From the NCBI RefSeq assembly GCF_020991365.1, contig NZ_JAJLRA010000001.1:176142-240141 (forward strand): a stretch of DNA of 64,000 bases, read 5' to 3'. How positions within the stretch are numbered: the stretch's first letter is position 1; every line of letters begins with the position of its first letter. Positions 25,783-34,624 of the stretch are shown piece by piece. The stretch comes from Streptacidiphilus sp. ASG 303. GTDB lineage: Bacteria; Actinomycetota; Actinomycetes; Streptomycetales; Streptomycetaceae. The translations under genes and the position numbers were made by a program. The notes beneath the pieces were generated by a model. That model did no database searches. It worked only from the letters and a program-made list of their open reading frames with translations, and had not been told where the DNA came from.

Positions 25783-27690
25783 TCAGCCGAAGGGGACGGT
25801 GAGGACGGAGCCGGCGTCCACCCGGAGGGTGGAGGGCCCGCTGCCGATCGCGTTCCAGACCTCCACCCGGACCGTGCCCCCGTCGAGGTTCCCGAGGGTC
25901 CCCGAGGCGGAGAGGAGGCCGCTGCGGGAGCCGGTGTACTCCTCCCAGCCGGGGACGGGGTCGGTGGCGAAGTAGCGGTAGGTCTCGACCCGGTCGAAGG
26001 TGCCGTCGCCCGTCAGGTCGTACGACACCCTGGCCTGCGGGGCGAGGGCCACGGTCGTGCCCGCGTCGACCCCGAGGCGGGATTCGGTCGCGGATCCCGG
26101 TCTGAAGGTGCCCCGGACGTTGCGCACCTCGTACACGAGCGGGTGGTACGGGGTGCCGTCGTGGTTGGCGCCGTCGGCGGACGGGACGGTGTCGGCCGAC
26201 GCGGAGGCGGCCTCGGTGGCGGCCAGCTGCCCGCCGGAGCGCAGGTAGAGGGTGCCGCCGGTGACCGGGACGGGGGTCGGGGAGGTGGCGGTCGGGGTCG
26301 GGGTCGGCGAGGAGGTGGCCGTCGGGGAGGAGGTCGGGGTGGGCGACGCCGTCGGGGTCGGCGACGAGGTCGGGGTGGGGGAAGCGGTCGGGGTCGGCGA
26401 CGAGGTGGAGGTCGGCGACGCGCTGTCGGTGGGCGTGGGTGCGGGGCCGTCCGCGAGCGGGTCGAGGGTCATGGACGCCGCCTGCGGGTCGCCGTCGTGC
26501 ACCAGTGACTCGTGGGCGCCCACGTCGTCGAAGGCGAAGGCGTAGGCCCTGCCGTCCGCCATCCGTGCGTGGACCTCGCGCGCGTAGACGTTGGTCACCG
26601 GGTCGGCGTAGAAGCCCGCCGCCGAGGTGTCCGGCTGGTCGGGGTTCGTCAGGAGCGTGGTCCGGTTGAAGCCGGCGCAGAGCGTGCGCGCGATGGGCCC
26701 GCGCACCAGGTCGTTGGGGGCGTCGAGCCGCTTGTAGCAGCCGAGGACGCTGTCGGAGTCGGGCTTCTGGAACGAGGTGACGACCGCGCCGGAGCCGTCG
26801 GTGAAGTCCATGTGGTCGCCGGAGACCCTCCCGCGGTAGACCAGGTCGGGCCGGTCAGCGAAAGGGGTCACCGTCAGCGTGGCGGTGGAGTACCTGCTCC
26901 AGACCCGGTCGATGTAGTCGTCCAGCACGGTGGGCGCCAGGGTGCCGGCCTCGATGGCGTGGCCGGGCGCGAGGGCCCGCAGGACCGTCCCGTCGGCGCG
27001 GGTCTGGATCGTGCCGCCCCAGCCGGGCTGCGCCCTGAGCGCGTCGAAGAAGCCCTGGTAGCCGCCGGGCACGAGGTGGCCGGTGGTGGCGGTGGTGCCG
27101 TCGGCGCGCCGCACCCCGACCGCGTAGGGGGCGGAGAACATGTCGACCTGCGTGCTGTTGATCCAGAGCCCGCCGTCGTTGAGCGTGTACTCGGACCAGT
27201 TGAAGAGGATGTCCCGGTTGGGGTCGGTGGGGTTCTGCACCGCGGGCTGCACCAGTCCGCCGGTGGTGAGCCGGAAGTCGAGCTTGCGGCCGTAGGAGAA
27301 GTAGATCCGGCCGGAGAACTTCGGGATGCGGATGGTGGCCGACGCGCCGTCGGCCGGGCCGGGGATGGAGGCGTCGGGGGCCGGCGAGGGCGGGATGGTG
27401 CCGCCCGGCCACGGGTGGAAGACGCCGTCGGCGTCGGCCCAGCCCTGCCGCCCGGTCGAGAGCTCGGTGCCCAGGTCGTAGAGGTAGACCGGCTGGTCGA
27501 GGCCGGAGTGGTTGGTCAGCGTCAGCGGGATCGTGTCGGGCACCGCCGCGCGGGCGGCGGGCGCCGGGGCGGCGAGGGCGAGGCCGCCGGCCAGGAGCGC
27601 CGCGGCGGCGGTCGGGGCCAGGGCCCGGCGCAGCGTCTCCCGGAGGGGTCTGCGGGCGGGTGCCCTGGGGGGTGTCCGTCTCACGGTCAT
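25783..27690 (-). CDS. Secreted GH64 endo-beta-1,3-glucanase
   Basis: A 635-residue enzyme. A long basic signal peptide ends near PAARA (about residue 48). The catalytic domain (about 50-405) shows thaumatin-like GH64 features: IPLTLTNHSGLDQPVYLYDLG, GRIYFSYG, LFNWSEYTLN, DMFSAPYAVGV and CYKRLDAPN. GH64 enzymes release laminaripentaose from beta-1,3-glucan. A PTPTSSP-type linker (about 420-475) leads to a C-terminal module of about 150 residues whose core (VSYDLTGDGTFDRVETYRYFATDPVPGWEEYT) also occurs twice in the GH81 protein nearby. It is probably a glucan-binding domain. The ATG follows GAGGAGGA. It lies 184 bases past GH1, with a terminator between. Confidence 0.9.
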   Translation of the reverse strand: MTVRRTPPRAPARRPLRETLRRALAPTAAAALLAGGLALAAPAPAARAAVPDTIPLTLTNHSGLDQPVYLYDLGTELSTGRQGWADADGVFHPWPGGTIPPSPAPDASIPGPADGASATIRIPKFSGRIYFSYGRKLDFRLTTGGLVQPAVQNPTDPNRDILFNWSEYTLNDGGLWINSTQVDMFSAPYAVGVRRADGTTATTGHLVPGGYQGFFDALRAQPGWGGTIQTRADGTVLRALAPGHAIEAGTLAPTVLDDYIDRVWSRYSTATLTVTPFADRPDLVYRGRVSGDHMDFTDGSGAVVTSFQKPDSDSVLGCYKRLDAPNDLVRGPIARTLCAGFNRTTLLTNPDQPDTSAAGFYADPVTNVYAREVHARMADGRAYAFAFDDVGAHESLVHDGDPQAASMTLDPLADGPAPTPTDSASPTSTSSPTPTASPTPTSSPTPTASPTPTSSPTATSSPTPTPTATSPTPVPVTGGTLYLRSGGQLAATEAASASADTVPSADGANHDGTPYHPLVYEVRNVRGTFRPGSATESRLGVDAGTTVALAPQARVSYDLTGDGTFDRVETYRYFATDPVPGWEEYTGSRSGLLSASGTLGNLDGGTVRVEVWNAIGSGPSTLRVDAGSVLTVPFG

Positions 27691-27818
27691 GCGTGTCCTC
27701 CTCGGCAGGGTGGGGTGCGTCGGGGCGTGCGGTGAGCGGTGAGCGGTGCGACCGGCGTGGACGGCGCCGCGCCTCCGGGCCGGGACGCGTCTCCGGAGGT
27801 GCGGCGGCCGGTCGGCGG

Positions 27819-27857
27819 GCGCCGGCGCGGCCGCGGGCGGTGCGGCCGCGCCGGCGC
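27819..27857. terminator. Terminator after the GH1 gene
   Basis: Perfect 16-base arms (27819-27834, 27842-27857) with a 7-base loop, 18 bases past the GH1 stop. It may lower read-through into GH64, which therefore may need its own promoter; none was clear. Confidence 0.8.
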
Positions 27858-27874
27858 GCGGGGCGGAGGGCGGC

Positions 27875-29323
27875 TCAGTCCTCCGGCAGGACGCCCGAGC
27901 GGATGACCTCCGCGTACCAGCGGGCGCTGTCCTTGGGGGTGCGGCGCTGGCTGGCGAAGTCGACGTGGACGATGCCGAAGCGCTTGCCGTAGCCGTACGC
28001 CCACTCGAAGTTGTCCAGCAGCGACCAGAGGAAGTACCCGCGGACGTCGGCGCCGTCGGCCGCCGCCCGCGCCACCGCGGCCAGGTGGGCGTGGAGGTAG
28101 GCGACGCGCTCCGGGTCGTGGACCTCCCCCGAGGGGTCGGTGTAGTCGTCGTAGGCGGCGCCGTTCTCGGTGACGACGAGCGGCGTGCCGGGCAGCTCGT
28201 CGCGCAGGCGGGTCAGGATCTCGTACAGGCCGTCGGCGTCGACCGGCCAGTCCATGGCGGTGCGGGTGCCGGGGGCGGGGAGGAAGCGGACGCCCTCGGA
28301 GGCGGGCCAGGGGGTGAGCTCGCCGGCGTGGTTGTCCCCGCGCGGCCCGGTCCGCCGGACCGCGTCGCCGTCCTCCGCCGCGGCGACGAGGGTCGGCGTG
28401 TAGTAGTTGATGCCGAGCGCGTCGAGCGGGCGGCTGATCTCGGCGAGGTCGCCGTCGCGGACGAGGGCGTCCCAGTCGAGCAGGTGGGCGGTGTCGGCCA
28501 GGACGTCCTCGGGGTACCGGCCGTGGAAGACCGGGTCGAGGAAGATCCGGTTGGCGAGGCCGTCGATGCGGCGGGCGGCGTCGAGGTCGGCCGGGGTGGT
28601 GCCCGCGGCGCGCACGGCGGCGAGGTTGAGGACGAGGGAGACCTGGGCGGCGGCGGGCAGTTCGGCGCGGAGCGCGGCGGTGCCGAGGCCGTGGGCGAGC
28701 ATCAGGTGGTGGTGGGCGCGCAGGGCGTCGCCGTGGTCGGTGCGGCCGGGGGCGTGGACGCCGTTGCCGTAACCGAGGAAGGCCGAGCACCAGGGCTCGT
28801 TGAGGGTGGTCCACATGCCGACGCGGTCGCCGAGGCGGCGGGCGGCGGCGGCCGCGTACTCGGCGAAGCGCTCGGCGGTGGCGCGCTCGGTCCAGCCCCC
28901 CGCGTCCTCCAGCTCCTGGGGGAGGTCCCAGTGATAGAGGGTGGCGACGGGGGTGATGTCCTTCTCCAGGAGGGCGTCCACCAGGCGGTCGTAGAAGGCG
29001 AGGCCCTCCGGGTTGACCGGGCCGCTGCCGCCGGGGACGACGCGCGGCCAGGCGAGGGAGAAGCGGTACGCGGAGAGGCCGAGGTCGGCCATGAGGGCGA
29101 CGTCGTCGCGGAAGCGGTGGTAGTGGTCGGCGGCGATGTCGCCGGTGTCGCCGTTGCGGACCTTTCCGGGGGTGCGGCTGAAGGTGTCCCAGATGGAGGG
29201 GGTGCGGCCGCCCTCGGCGGCGGCGCCCTCGATCTGGTAGGCGGCGGTGGCGGTGCCCCAGAGGAAGCCGGGCGGGAAGACGGGTGCCGACGGGGCGGGG
29301 GACGGGAGGGTGTCGAGGGTCAT
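27875..29323 (-). CDS. GH1 beta-glucosidase
   Basis: A 482-residue cytoplasmic glycosidase with no signal peptide. The acid/base Glu is in TLNEPW and the nucleophile Glu in VTENGA, with the N-terminal signature [15 protein letters not shown] and the C-terminal [13 protein letters not shown]. It should hydrolyse imported beta-glucosides, here most likely laminari-oligosaccharides, to glucose. It follows the sugar permeases on the same strand and probably belongs to their transcript. The ATG at 29323 follows AGGAAG. Confidence 0.93.
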   Translation of the reverse strand: MTLDTLPSPAPSAPVFPPGFLWGTATAAYQIEGAAAEGGRTPSIWDTFSRTPGKVRNGDTGDIAADHYHRFRDDVALMADLGLSAYRFSLAWPRVVPGGSGPVNPEGLAFYDRLVDALLEKDITPVATLYHWDLPQELEDAGGWTERATAERFAEYAAAAARRLGDRVGMWTTLNEPWCSAFLGYGNGVHAPGRTDHGDALRAHHHLMLAHGLGTAALRAELPAAAQVSLVLNLAAVRAAGTTPADLDAARRIDGLANRIFLDPVFHGRYPEDVLADTAHLLDWDALVRDGDLAEISRPLDALGINYYTPTLVAAAEDGDAVRRTGPRGDNHAGELTPWPASEGVRFLPAPGTRTAMDWPVDADGLYEILTRLRDELPGTPLVVTENGAAYDDYTDPSGEVHDPERVAYLHAHLAAVARAAADGADVRGYFLWSLLDNFEWAYGYGKRFGIVHVDFASQRRTPKDSARWYAEVIRSGVLPED

Positions 29324-29413
29324 GGGACTTCCTGGGAGGTGGGGAGGGGTCGGCCCTGGGCGGCGTCGGGCCCTGGCGGTGTCGGACGGCTGCGGTGCCG
29401 GGCGCCGGCGGTG

Positions 29414-29461
29414 CCGGCCCTTGACGGCGCCGGCCCTTGACGGCGTCAGCCCTTGACGGCG
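29414..29461. repeat. 16-bp triplication over the permease stop codon
   Basis: Three units of CCGGCCCTTGACGGCG type (29414, 29430, 29446); the last is the end of the permease gene with its stop codon (29446-29448). The other two are extra copies of that gene end. Confidence 0.85.
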
Positions 29462-30378
29462 CCCTGCATGATGCCGCCGACGATCTGACGGCCCAGCAGG
29501 CCGAAGACCACCAGGACGGGCAGGGTGCCGAGGAGGGTGCCGGCGAGCACGACCGACTGGTCGGGGACGTAGCCCTGGCCGAGCGACTTGAGGGCGACCT
29601 GCACGGTGGGGTTCTGCGAGTTGAGGGCGACGATGGGCCAGAAGAAGTCGTTCCAGGTGGCCATGAAGGTGAGCATGCCGAGGACGGCCATGCCGGGCCG
29701 GGCCACCGGGAGCACGATGGAGCGGAAGATCCGCGCGTGGGACGCGCCGTCCACGCGGCCGGCCTCGATCAGCTCGTCGGGCAGCGCCTGGGAGAGGAAC
29801 TGCCGCATGAAGAAGACGCCGAAGGCGGAGACGAGCGTGGGCAGGATGACGGCGGGCAGCTTGCCCTGCATGTCGAGCCTGGCGATGATCATGAAGAGCG
29901 GGATCACGCCCAGCTGCGGGGGGATCATCATCGTGCCGACGGTGAGGGCCAGCAGCGCGCCGCGCCCGCGGAACCGCAGCTTGGCGAAGGCGAAGCCCGC
30001 CAGGGTGGAGCAGAGCACCGTGCCGGTGGTGACGGTGGTGGAGACGATCAGCGAGTTGAGCAGCGCCTTGCCGATGGCGGCCTGCTGCAGCGCCTCGCCG
30101 ATGTTGTGGAAGAGGTTGCCGCCGGGGGTGAGGGCGGGCGGGACGGCGCTGAGCTCGGCGTTGCTGCGGCTGGCCGCCACCACCGTCCAGTAGAACGGGA
30201 AGACGAACATCAGCGTGGCGACGCCGAGCACGGCGTAGGCGAGGGGGCCGCCGTCCATGCGCCGGCCGGCCGCCCCCCGGCGGCGGGACTTCGGCGGCGC
30301 CGTCACGGCGGGGGCGGGCCGGGGGGCGAGGGCGGTGCCGCTCCCCCGGGTCTGCGGCTGTGCGGTGTCGGTACCCAT
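29446..30378 (-). CDS. Sugar ABC permease, CUT1 (MalG-like)
   Basis: A 310-residue inner-membrane permease with six helices after a polar N-terminus. The EAA-like loop for the ATPase is seen as [27 protein letters not shown]. It pairs with the preceding permease to import beta-glucan oligosaccharides; the stop of that gene and this start share a base (TGATG). No ATPase gene is present, so a shared MsiK-type ATPase encoded elsewhere is expected, as is usual in streptomycetes. Confidence 0.92.
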   Translation of the reverse strand: MGTDTAQPQTRGSGTALAPRPAPAVTAPPKSRRRGAAGRRMDGGPLAYAVLGVATLMFVFPFYWTVVAASRSNAELSAVPPALTPGGNLFHNIGEALQQAAIGKALLNSLIVSTTVTTGTVLCSTLAGFAFAKLRFRGRGALLALTVGTMMIPPQLGVIPLFMIIARLDMQGKLPAVILPTLVSAFGVFFMRQFLSQALPDELIEAGRVDGASHARIFRSIVLPVARPGMAVLGMLTFMATWNDFFWPIVALNSQNPTVQVALKSLGQGYVPDQSVVLAGTLLGTLPVLVVFGLLGRQIVGGIMQGAVKG

Positions 30379-31376
30379 CACCCCTCCGTCCGGCTGCGCC
30401 GCCGCGCGATCGCGGCGTTGACGGCGACCAGGACCACGATCAGCAGGAACATCACCCAGGCGATCGCGGCGGCGCGGCCGAGGTGGAAGAAGCCCCAGCC
30501 CTGCTCGTACATGTAGAGGCCGAGGGTCTGGTACTGATGGGAGACGCCGCCGGCGGCACTGCCCTCGTAGAGCAGCGGCTCGCCGAAGAGCTGGGTGGCG
30601 CCGATGGTGGAGACCACCACCGTGAAGAGGATGGTGGGGCGCAGGCCCGGCACGGTGACGTGCAGGAACTGCTGCCAGCGGGAGGCGCCGTCCATGGCGG
30701 CGGACTCGTAGAGCTCGCCGGGGATGGACTGCATGCCCGCCAGGTAGATCAGCGCGTTGTAGCCGGTCCAGCGCCAGGTGACGACGGTGGAGACGCCGAT
30801 CTGGGACGCGACGGTGTTCGCCTGCCAGTCGACCGGGGAGATCCCGACCGTGCCGAGCAGCCAGTTGATCAGGCCGTAGTCGCGGCCGAAGAGCTGGGCG
30901 AAGACGAGCGTGGCGGCGGCCACCGAGGTCGCGTACGGCATCAGCATGGCGACGCGGAAGAAGGTGCGGCCGCGCAGGCGGTAGTTGAGCAGGTGGGCGA
31001 GGCCGAGGGCCATCAGCAGCTGCGGGACGGTGGAGAGCACGCCGATGGTGAAGGTGTTGCGCAGGGCGTTCCAGAAGAACGGGTCCTCGATCAGCCGCGT
31101 GTAGTTGCGCAGGCCGAGCCACTCCATCCGGTCGGAGGTCTGCAGCTCGACGCGGTGCAGCGAGACGTAGGCGGTGTAGAGGAGGGGGAAGAGCCCGAAC
31201 GCGGCGAAGAAGGCGAAGAAGGGGGCGACGAACGCGTACGGTGCGGCCTTCTGGTCCCAGCGGAAGAGGGGGGCCCGCAGGCCGGCGGCGGGCCGGGGGC
31301 GGGCGGGGGCCGGCGCCGGGGAGGGCGGCGGGGCCGGGTCGGGGCCCCGGTTCGGGGCGGAGGTGGAGAGAGCCAT
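30378..31376 (-). CDS. Sugar ABC permease, CUT1 (MalF-like)
   Basis: A 332-residue membrane protein with six main helices after a Pro/Ala-rich N-terminal tail. The coupling loop is [26 protein letters not shown]. It is the second gene after the binding protein and is translationally coupled to the next permease. The ATG follows GAAGGA. Confidence 0.92.
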   Translation of the reverse strand: MALSTSAPNRGPDPAPPPSPAPAPARPRPAAGLRAPLFRWDQKAAPYAFVAPFFAFFAAFGLFPLLYTAYVSLHRVELQTSDRMEWLGLRNYTRLIEDPFFWNALRNTFTIGVLSTVPQLLMALGLAHLLNYRLRGRTFFRVAMLMPYATSVAAATLVFAQLFGRDYGLINWLLGTVGISPVDWQANTVASQIGVSTVVTWRWTGYNALIYLAGMQSIPGELYESAAMDGASRWQQFLHVTVPGLRPTILFTVVVSTIGATQLFGEPLLYEGSAAGGVSHQYQTLGLYMYEQGWGFFHLGRAAAIAWVMFLLIVVLVAVNAAIARRRSRTEG

Positions 31377-31476
31377 GGGGGTCCTTCGCTCGGGTGGCGC
31401 CGCCCGCCCCTGTCAGGAGGGCGGGCGGCGCCGGTCGTCGAGGCGGTGCCGGCCGGACCGGCGACCTGCTGCCTGG

Positions 31477-32793
31477 TCAGCCGCCGGTGGCGTTGCGGAC
31501 GTTGTCCATGGCGTGCTTCCACGCGGCGTCCGGGGCGGTCTTGGTGCGCTCGACCTCGCCGAGGGCGTCGGTGAACGCCTTGGTGACCACCTGGTCGTCC
31601 GCGCCGAGGACCTGGGCCGGCATCGCGGCGGCGGCCTCACTGAAGATCTGGCCGATCGGCGCGTCGCTGAAGTACGGGTCCTTGACGTCCTTGATGGCGG
31701 CCTGGGCGGCCTTGTTGGACGGGAAGGAGCCGAGCTTCTTGAAGAGGGTGACCTGCTGCTCCTCGGCGGTCAGCCACTTGATGAGGTCCGCGGCCTCCTT
31801 GGCGTGCTTGGAGGTCCGCGGGATCGCCAGGTAGGAGCCGCCCCAGTTGCCGGTCTTGCCGGGGCCGGGGGCGACGTCCCACTTGCCCTTGCCCGCGTCG
31901 CCCGCCTGGCCCTTGATGTAGCCGCCCATCCAGGCCGGGCAGCTGAGGGTGGCGAACTTGCCGGTGGAGAACGCCTTGTTCCACTCGGGGGTCCACTCGG
32001 GCAGCTCGGCGCTGAGGCCGTCCTTGACGAGGGAGACGGAGGTGTTCCAGGCGGCCTTCACGGCCGGGCTGGTCTCGTAGACGGGCTTGCCCTGCTCGTC
32101 GAAGTACCGGACCCGCTGCTGCCCGACCTCGGCGGCGAAGACGCTCGCGGCGCTGTCGGTCCAGGTGTTGCCGGCCTTGGCCTTGGCGGCGTACTGCTTG
32201 CCGAGCGCGAGGTAGCCGTCCCAGGTGGACCACTTCTGCGCGAGCTGGTCGCGGTCGGTGGGCAGGCCGGCCTGCTTGAACAGGTCGGCGCGGAAGCACA
32301 TCGCCTCGGGGCCGATGTCGGTGCCCAGGCCCAGCAGCTTCCCGTCGGGGGTGGTGGCGGCGGAGCCCTTCCACGGGACCAGCTCGTCGCTCGCGGGGCC
32401 GAGGCCGAGGCTCTTGAGGTCGGTGAACTTGTCGGCCTGCTTCTGGACGACGCTCGCGATCCGGCCGACCTCGATGCCCTGGACGTCGGCGAGGCCGCCG
32501 CCGCCGGCCAGCTTGGTCTGGAGGGCCTGCCAGTACTGGGCCTCGTCCTGGGTGTCGGTCTGCTTGATCTCGATGTTCGGGTGCAGCTTCTGGTACTCGG
32601 CGTAGAGGCCGGCCTCCTTGAAGCCGAAGGTGCCGAACAGGTCGACGTTGAGGGTGACCTTGCCGTCCTTGGCGGTGTCGCCGCCTGCGGACTTGGTGGA
32701 GGTCGAGGAGCTGCAGCCGGCCGCGAGGGCGAGGACGAGGACGGCGGATCCGAGCGTGACCGCTCTGGTGCGTGCGGCTCCGGCGGTGGCCAT
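31477..32793 (-). CDS. Sugar-binding lipoprotein of the glucan importer (CebE-like)
   Basis: A 438-residue family 1 solute-binding protein. A lipobox LAAGC (Cys27) anchors it to the outer face of the membrane. The body has typical stretches such as VTLNVDLFGTFGF, LPEWTPEWNKAFSTGKFA and SYLAIPRTSKHAKEAADLIKWL. It resembles the cellobiose/xylobiose binders of streptomycetes, but the neighbouring beta-1,3-glucanases point to laminari-oligosaccharides. I prefer the ATG at 32793 (MATAGAARTRAV) because GAAGGAGG lies just before it; an upstream ATG at 32814 has no such site. A promoter and LacI boxes lie upstream. Confidence 0.92.
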   Translation of the reverse strand: MATAGAARTRAVTLGSAVLVLALAAGCSSSTSTKSAGGDTAKDGKVTLNVDLFGTFGFKEAGLYAEYQKLHPNIEIKQTDTQDEAQYWQALQTKLAGGGGLADVQGIEVGRIASVVQKQADKFTDLKSLGLGPASDELVPWKGSAATTPDGKLLGLGTDIGPEAMCFRADLFKQAGLPTDRDQLAQKWSTWDGYLALGKQYAAKAKAGNTWTDSAASVFAAEVGQQRVRYFDEQGKPVYETSPAVKAAWNTSVSLVKDGLSAELPEWTPEWNKAFSTGKFATLSCPAWMGGYIKGQAGDAGKGKWDVAPGPGKTGNWGGSYLAIPRTSKHAKEAADLIKWLTAEEQQVTLFKKLGSFPSNKAAQAAIKDVKDPYFSDAPIGQIFSEAAAAMPAQVLGADDQVVTKAFTDALGEVERTKTAPDAAWKHAMDNVRNATGG

Positions 32794-32850
32794 GGAGGCC
32801 TCCTTCGTGTTCATGCGGACGAGGGGTCGTGAGGGGGGTGGCCCAGAGAG

Positions 32851-32866
32851 TTGAGAGCGCTCTCAA
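32851..32866. promoter_or_regulatory. LacI-type operator, box 1
   Basis: Perfect 16-base palindrome TTGAGAGCGCTCTCAA, about 10-25 bases downstream of the predicted transcription start of the importer operon. It resembles CebR-type boxes (TGGGAGCGCTCCCA). Confidence 0.85.
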
Positions 32867-32881
32867 AACCTGACGAGGAGG

Positions 32882-32910
32882 AGATTGCCCGGCCCTCCCC
32901 CGCGCGTCAA
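32882..32910 (-). promoter_or_regulatory. Predicted promoter of the glucan importer operon
   Basis: TTGACG (-35, 32905-32910), 17 bases, CAATCT (-10, 32882-32887), some 90 bases upstream of the binding-protein start. Confidence 0.65.
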
Positions 32911-33037
32911 GACGTTGCGCGGGATTGCGATCGGTTCGAGAGCGACGACCCCTCAGAAACCATGGATAGGTTGCATTTCGGGCACAAATCCGACGGCTGA
33001 GGCGATATGCGGAGGCGGGGTGGGCGCGACGAAACCA

Positions 33038-33051
33038 TGAGAGCGCTCCCA
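33038..33051. promoter_or_regulatory. LacI-type operator, box 2
   Basis: TGAGAGCGCTCCCA, one mismatch from a perfect palindrome, 245 bases upstream of the binding-protein start and about 180 bases from box 1, so looping between the two is conceivable. The rest of the 32794-33246 gap shows nothing else. Confidence 0.75.
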
Positions 33052-33246
33052 AATTCTGCTCACCACCGGCTGCGGCACCGGGCGCGGCACCGGGTCCGGA
33101 GCGGCCTGCGGCCTCCCACGGCTGCGCCGGGCGCGTCGAACGCGTCGGGACACCGTCCCGGGCCCCTCCGGATCCGGGAGGGCCCGCAGGGGCCGGCGCG
33201 GGCGCAGGCGGGGGATGCGTCGGCGGGGTGCGTCGGCGGGGGCCGC

Positions 33247-34314
33247 TCAGGCCGAGTCGCGGACCACCAGCTCGGTCTGCATGACGACCGAGGAGAGCGC
33301 GCCGGCGATCCGCGGCGCCCCCTGGTCCGAGGGGAGCCGGGGCAGCAGCAGCCGCGCCATCAGGCGCCCCATGCCCTCGACGTCCTGCCGCACGGTGGTC
33401 AGCGGCGGGTCCGTCCAGGCCGCGACCGACTCCAGGTCGTCGAACCCGACCACCGCCACGTCCTCCGGCACCCGGCGGCCGGCCGCCCGCAGCACGTGCA
33501 GGGCCGCGGCGGCCATCACGTCGGAGGCGGCGAAGACGCCGTCCAGGTCGGGGCACCGCTCCAGGAGCGCCGCCATGGCCCGGCGGCCGCCCTCGGGGGT
33601 GAAGTCGCCCTCGGCGACGAGTGCCGGGTCGGCGCCCGGCAGCAGGTCCCGGTAGCCGTCCAGGCGGTCCGTGGAGGACGTCTGGTCGAGGGGGCCCGTG
33701 ATGGTGGCGATCCGCCGGCAGCCGCGGTCCAGGAGGCGCTGGACGGCCAGCTGGGCGCCGCCGCGGTTGTCGGTGTCGACGTACAGGACCGAGCGGTCGG
33801 CCTCCGCGCCCGCCCAGCCGGGCCGGCCGCCGAAGACGGTGGGCAGGCCCGCGCGGCGCGCCATCGCCGGGAGCGGGTCGTCCACGTGAAGCGAGAAGAG
33901 GAGGAGGCCGTCCACGTGGCCGCCGGACAGGTAGCGCCCGACCCGGTCGTAGTCGCTGCTGTCGTCGACGAGCAGCAGGACGAGCTGGGAGTCGGCGGCG
34001 GCCAGCTCCTTGCTGATCCCCCGCAGGTGCTGGGCGAAGAACGGGTCGGAGAAGACGCGGCTCTCGGGTTCGGCTATCACGACGGCGACGGCGCCGTTGC
34101 GGCGCGTCACGAGGGTGCGGGCGGCCTGGTTGGGGACGTAGCCGAGCTCGCGGACGGCCTGCTCGACCTTGTCGCGCAGCGCCGCCCGGACCCCGGCACC
34201 GCCGTTGACCACTCGCGAGACGGTCGCCCGGGAGACGCCCGCGAACTCGGCGACCTCCTCCAGGGTCGGCCTGGTCGGCTTGGGCTGCACCTGGCGTACT
34301 GGCGCGTCGGTCAC
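33247..34314 (-). CDS. LacI family repressor of the glucan locus
   Basis: A 355-residue regulator. The N-terminal LacI helix-turn-helix is clear (TLEEVAEFAGVSRATVSRVVNG) with the hinge helix LGYVPNQAARTLVTRR, followed by the periplasmic-binding-like sugar sensor domain (SDPFFAQHLRGI, FAASDVMAAAALHVLRAAGRRVPEDVAVVGFDD). It starts with GTG at 34314 after AAGGAG. It lies upstream of the importer operon and downstream of GH81, all on one strand. A matching operator precedes the gene itself, so it is probably autoregulated; the inducer is likely a beta-1,3-gluco-oligosaccharide. Confidence 0.93.
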   Translation of the reverse strand: MTDAPVRQVQPKPTRPTLEEVAEFAGVSRATVSRVVNGGAGVRAALRDKVEQAVRELGYVPNQAARTLVTRRNGAVAVVIAEPESRVFSDPFFAQHLRGISKELAAADSQLVLLLVDDSSDYDRVGRYLSGGHVDGLLLFSLHVDDPLPAMARRAGLPTVFGGRPGWAGAEADRSVLYVDTDNRGGAQLAVQRLLDRGCRRIATITGPLDQTSSTDRLDGYRDLLPGADPALVAEGDFTPEGGRRAMAALLERCPDLDGVFAASDVMAAAALHVLRAAGRRVPEDVAVVGFDDLESVAAWTDPPLTTVRQDVEGMGRLMARLLLPRLPSDQGAPRIAGALSSVVMQTELVVRDSA

Positions 34315-34409
34315 CTGCTGCTCCTTGCCGGTCCTCTCCCCGCGGCGCCTGGTGCTCCACGCGTCCGGCCGGGGCTTCGGGATGAGCGTACCCTGCGGCA
34401 GGCGGTTTC

Positions 34410-34421
34410 GAGAGCGCTCTC
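34410..34421. promoter_or_regulatory. LacI-type operator, box 3 (repressor gene)
   Basis: Perfect palindrome GAGAGCGCTCTC 96 bases upstream of the repressor start. It overlaps the -35 position of a possible promoter whose -10 is TACGCT (34385-34390). The rest of the 34315-34624 gap is featureless GC-rich sequence. Confidence 0.8.
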
Positions 34422-34624
34422 ACACGCTGGTTCGCAGGCGTCCGGAAGGGTCCCGCCACGCCGTTCCCGCGCTCCCCGGACGCGCTCCCCGGCTGCCCTC
34501 CCCGGCCGTGCTCACCGCCGTGCTCCCCGGCCGGGCGCCGGGCCGGGGGACGGCGCGGGCCGCGGCCTTCCCGCCCCCGCCGTCGCGCGGGGGCCTCAGG
34601 TGTGGGGGTCCCGGGTGCGGGGCC

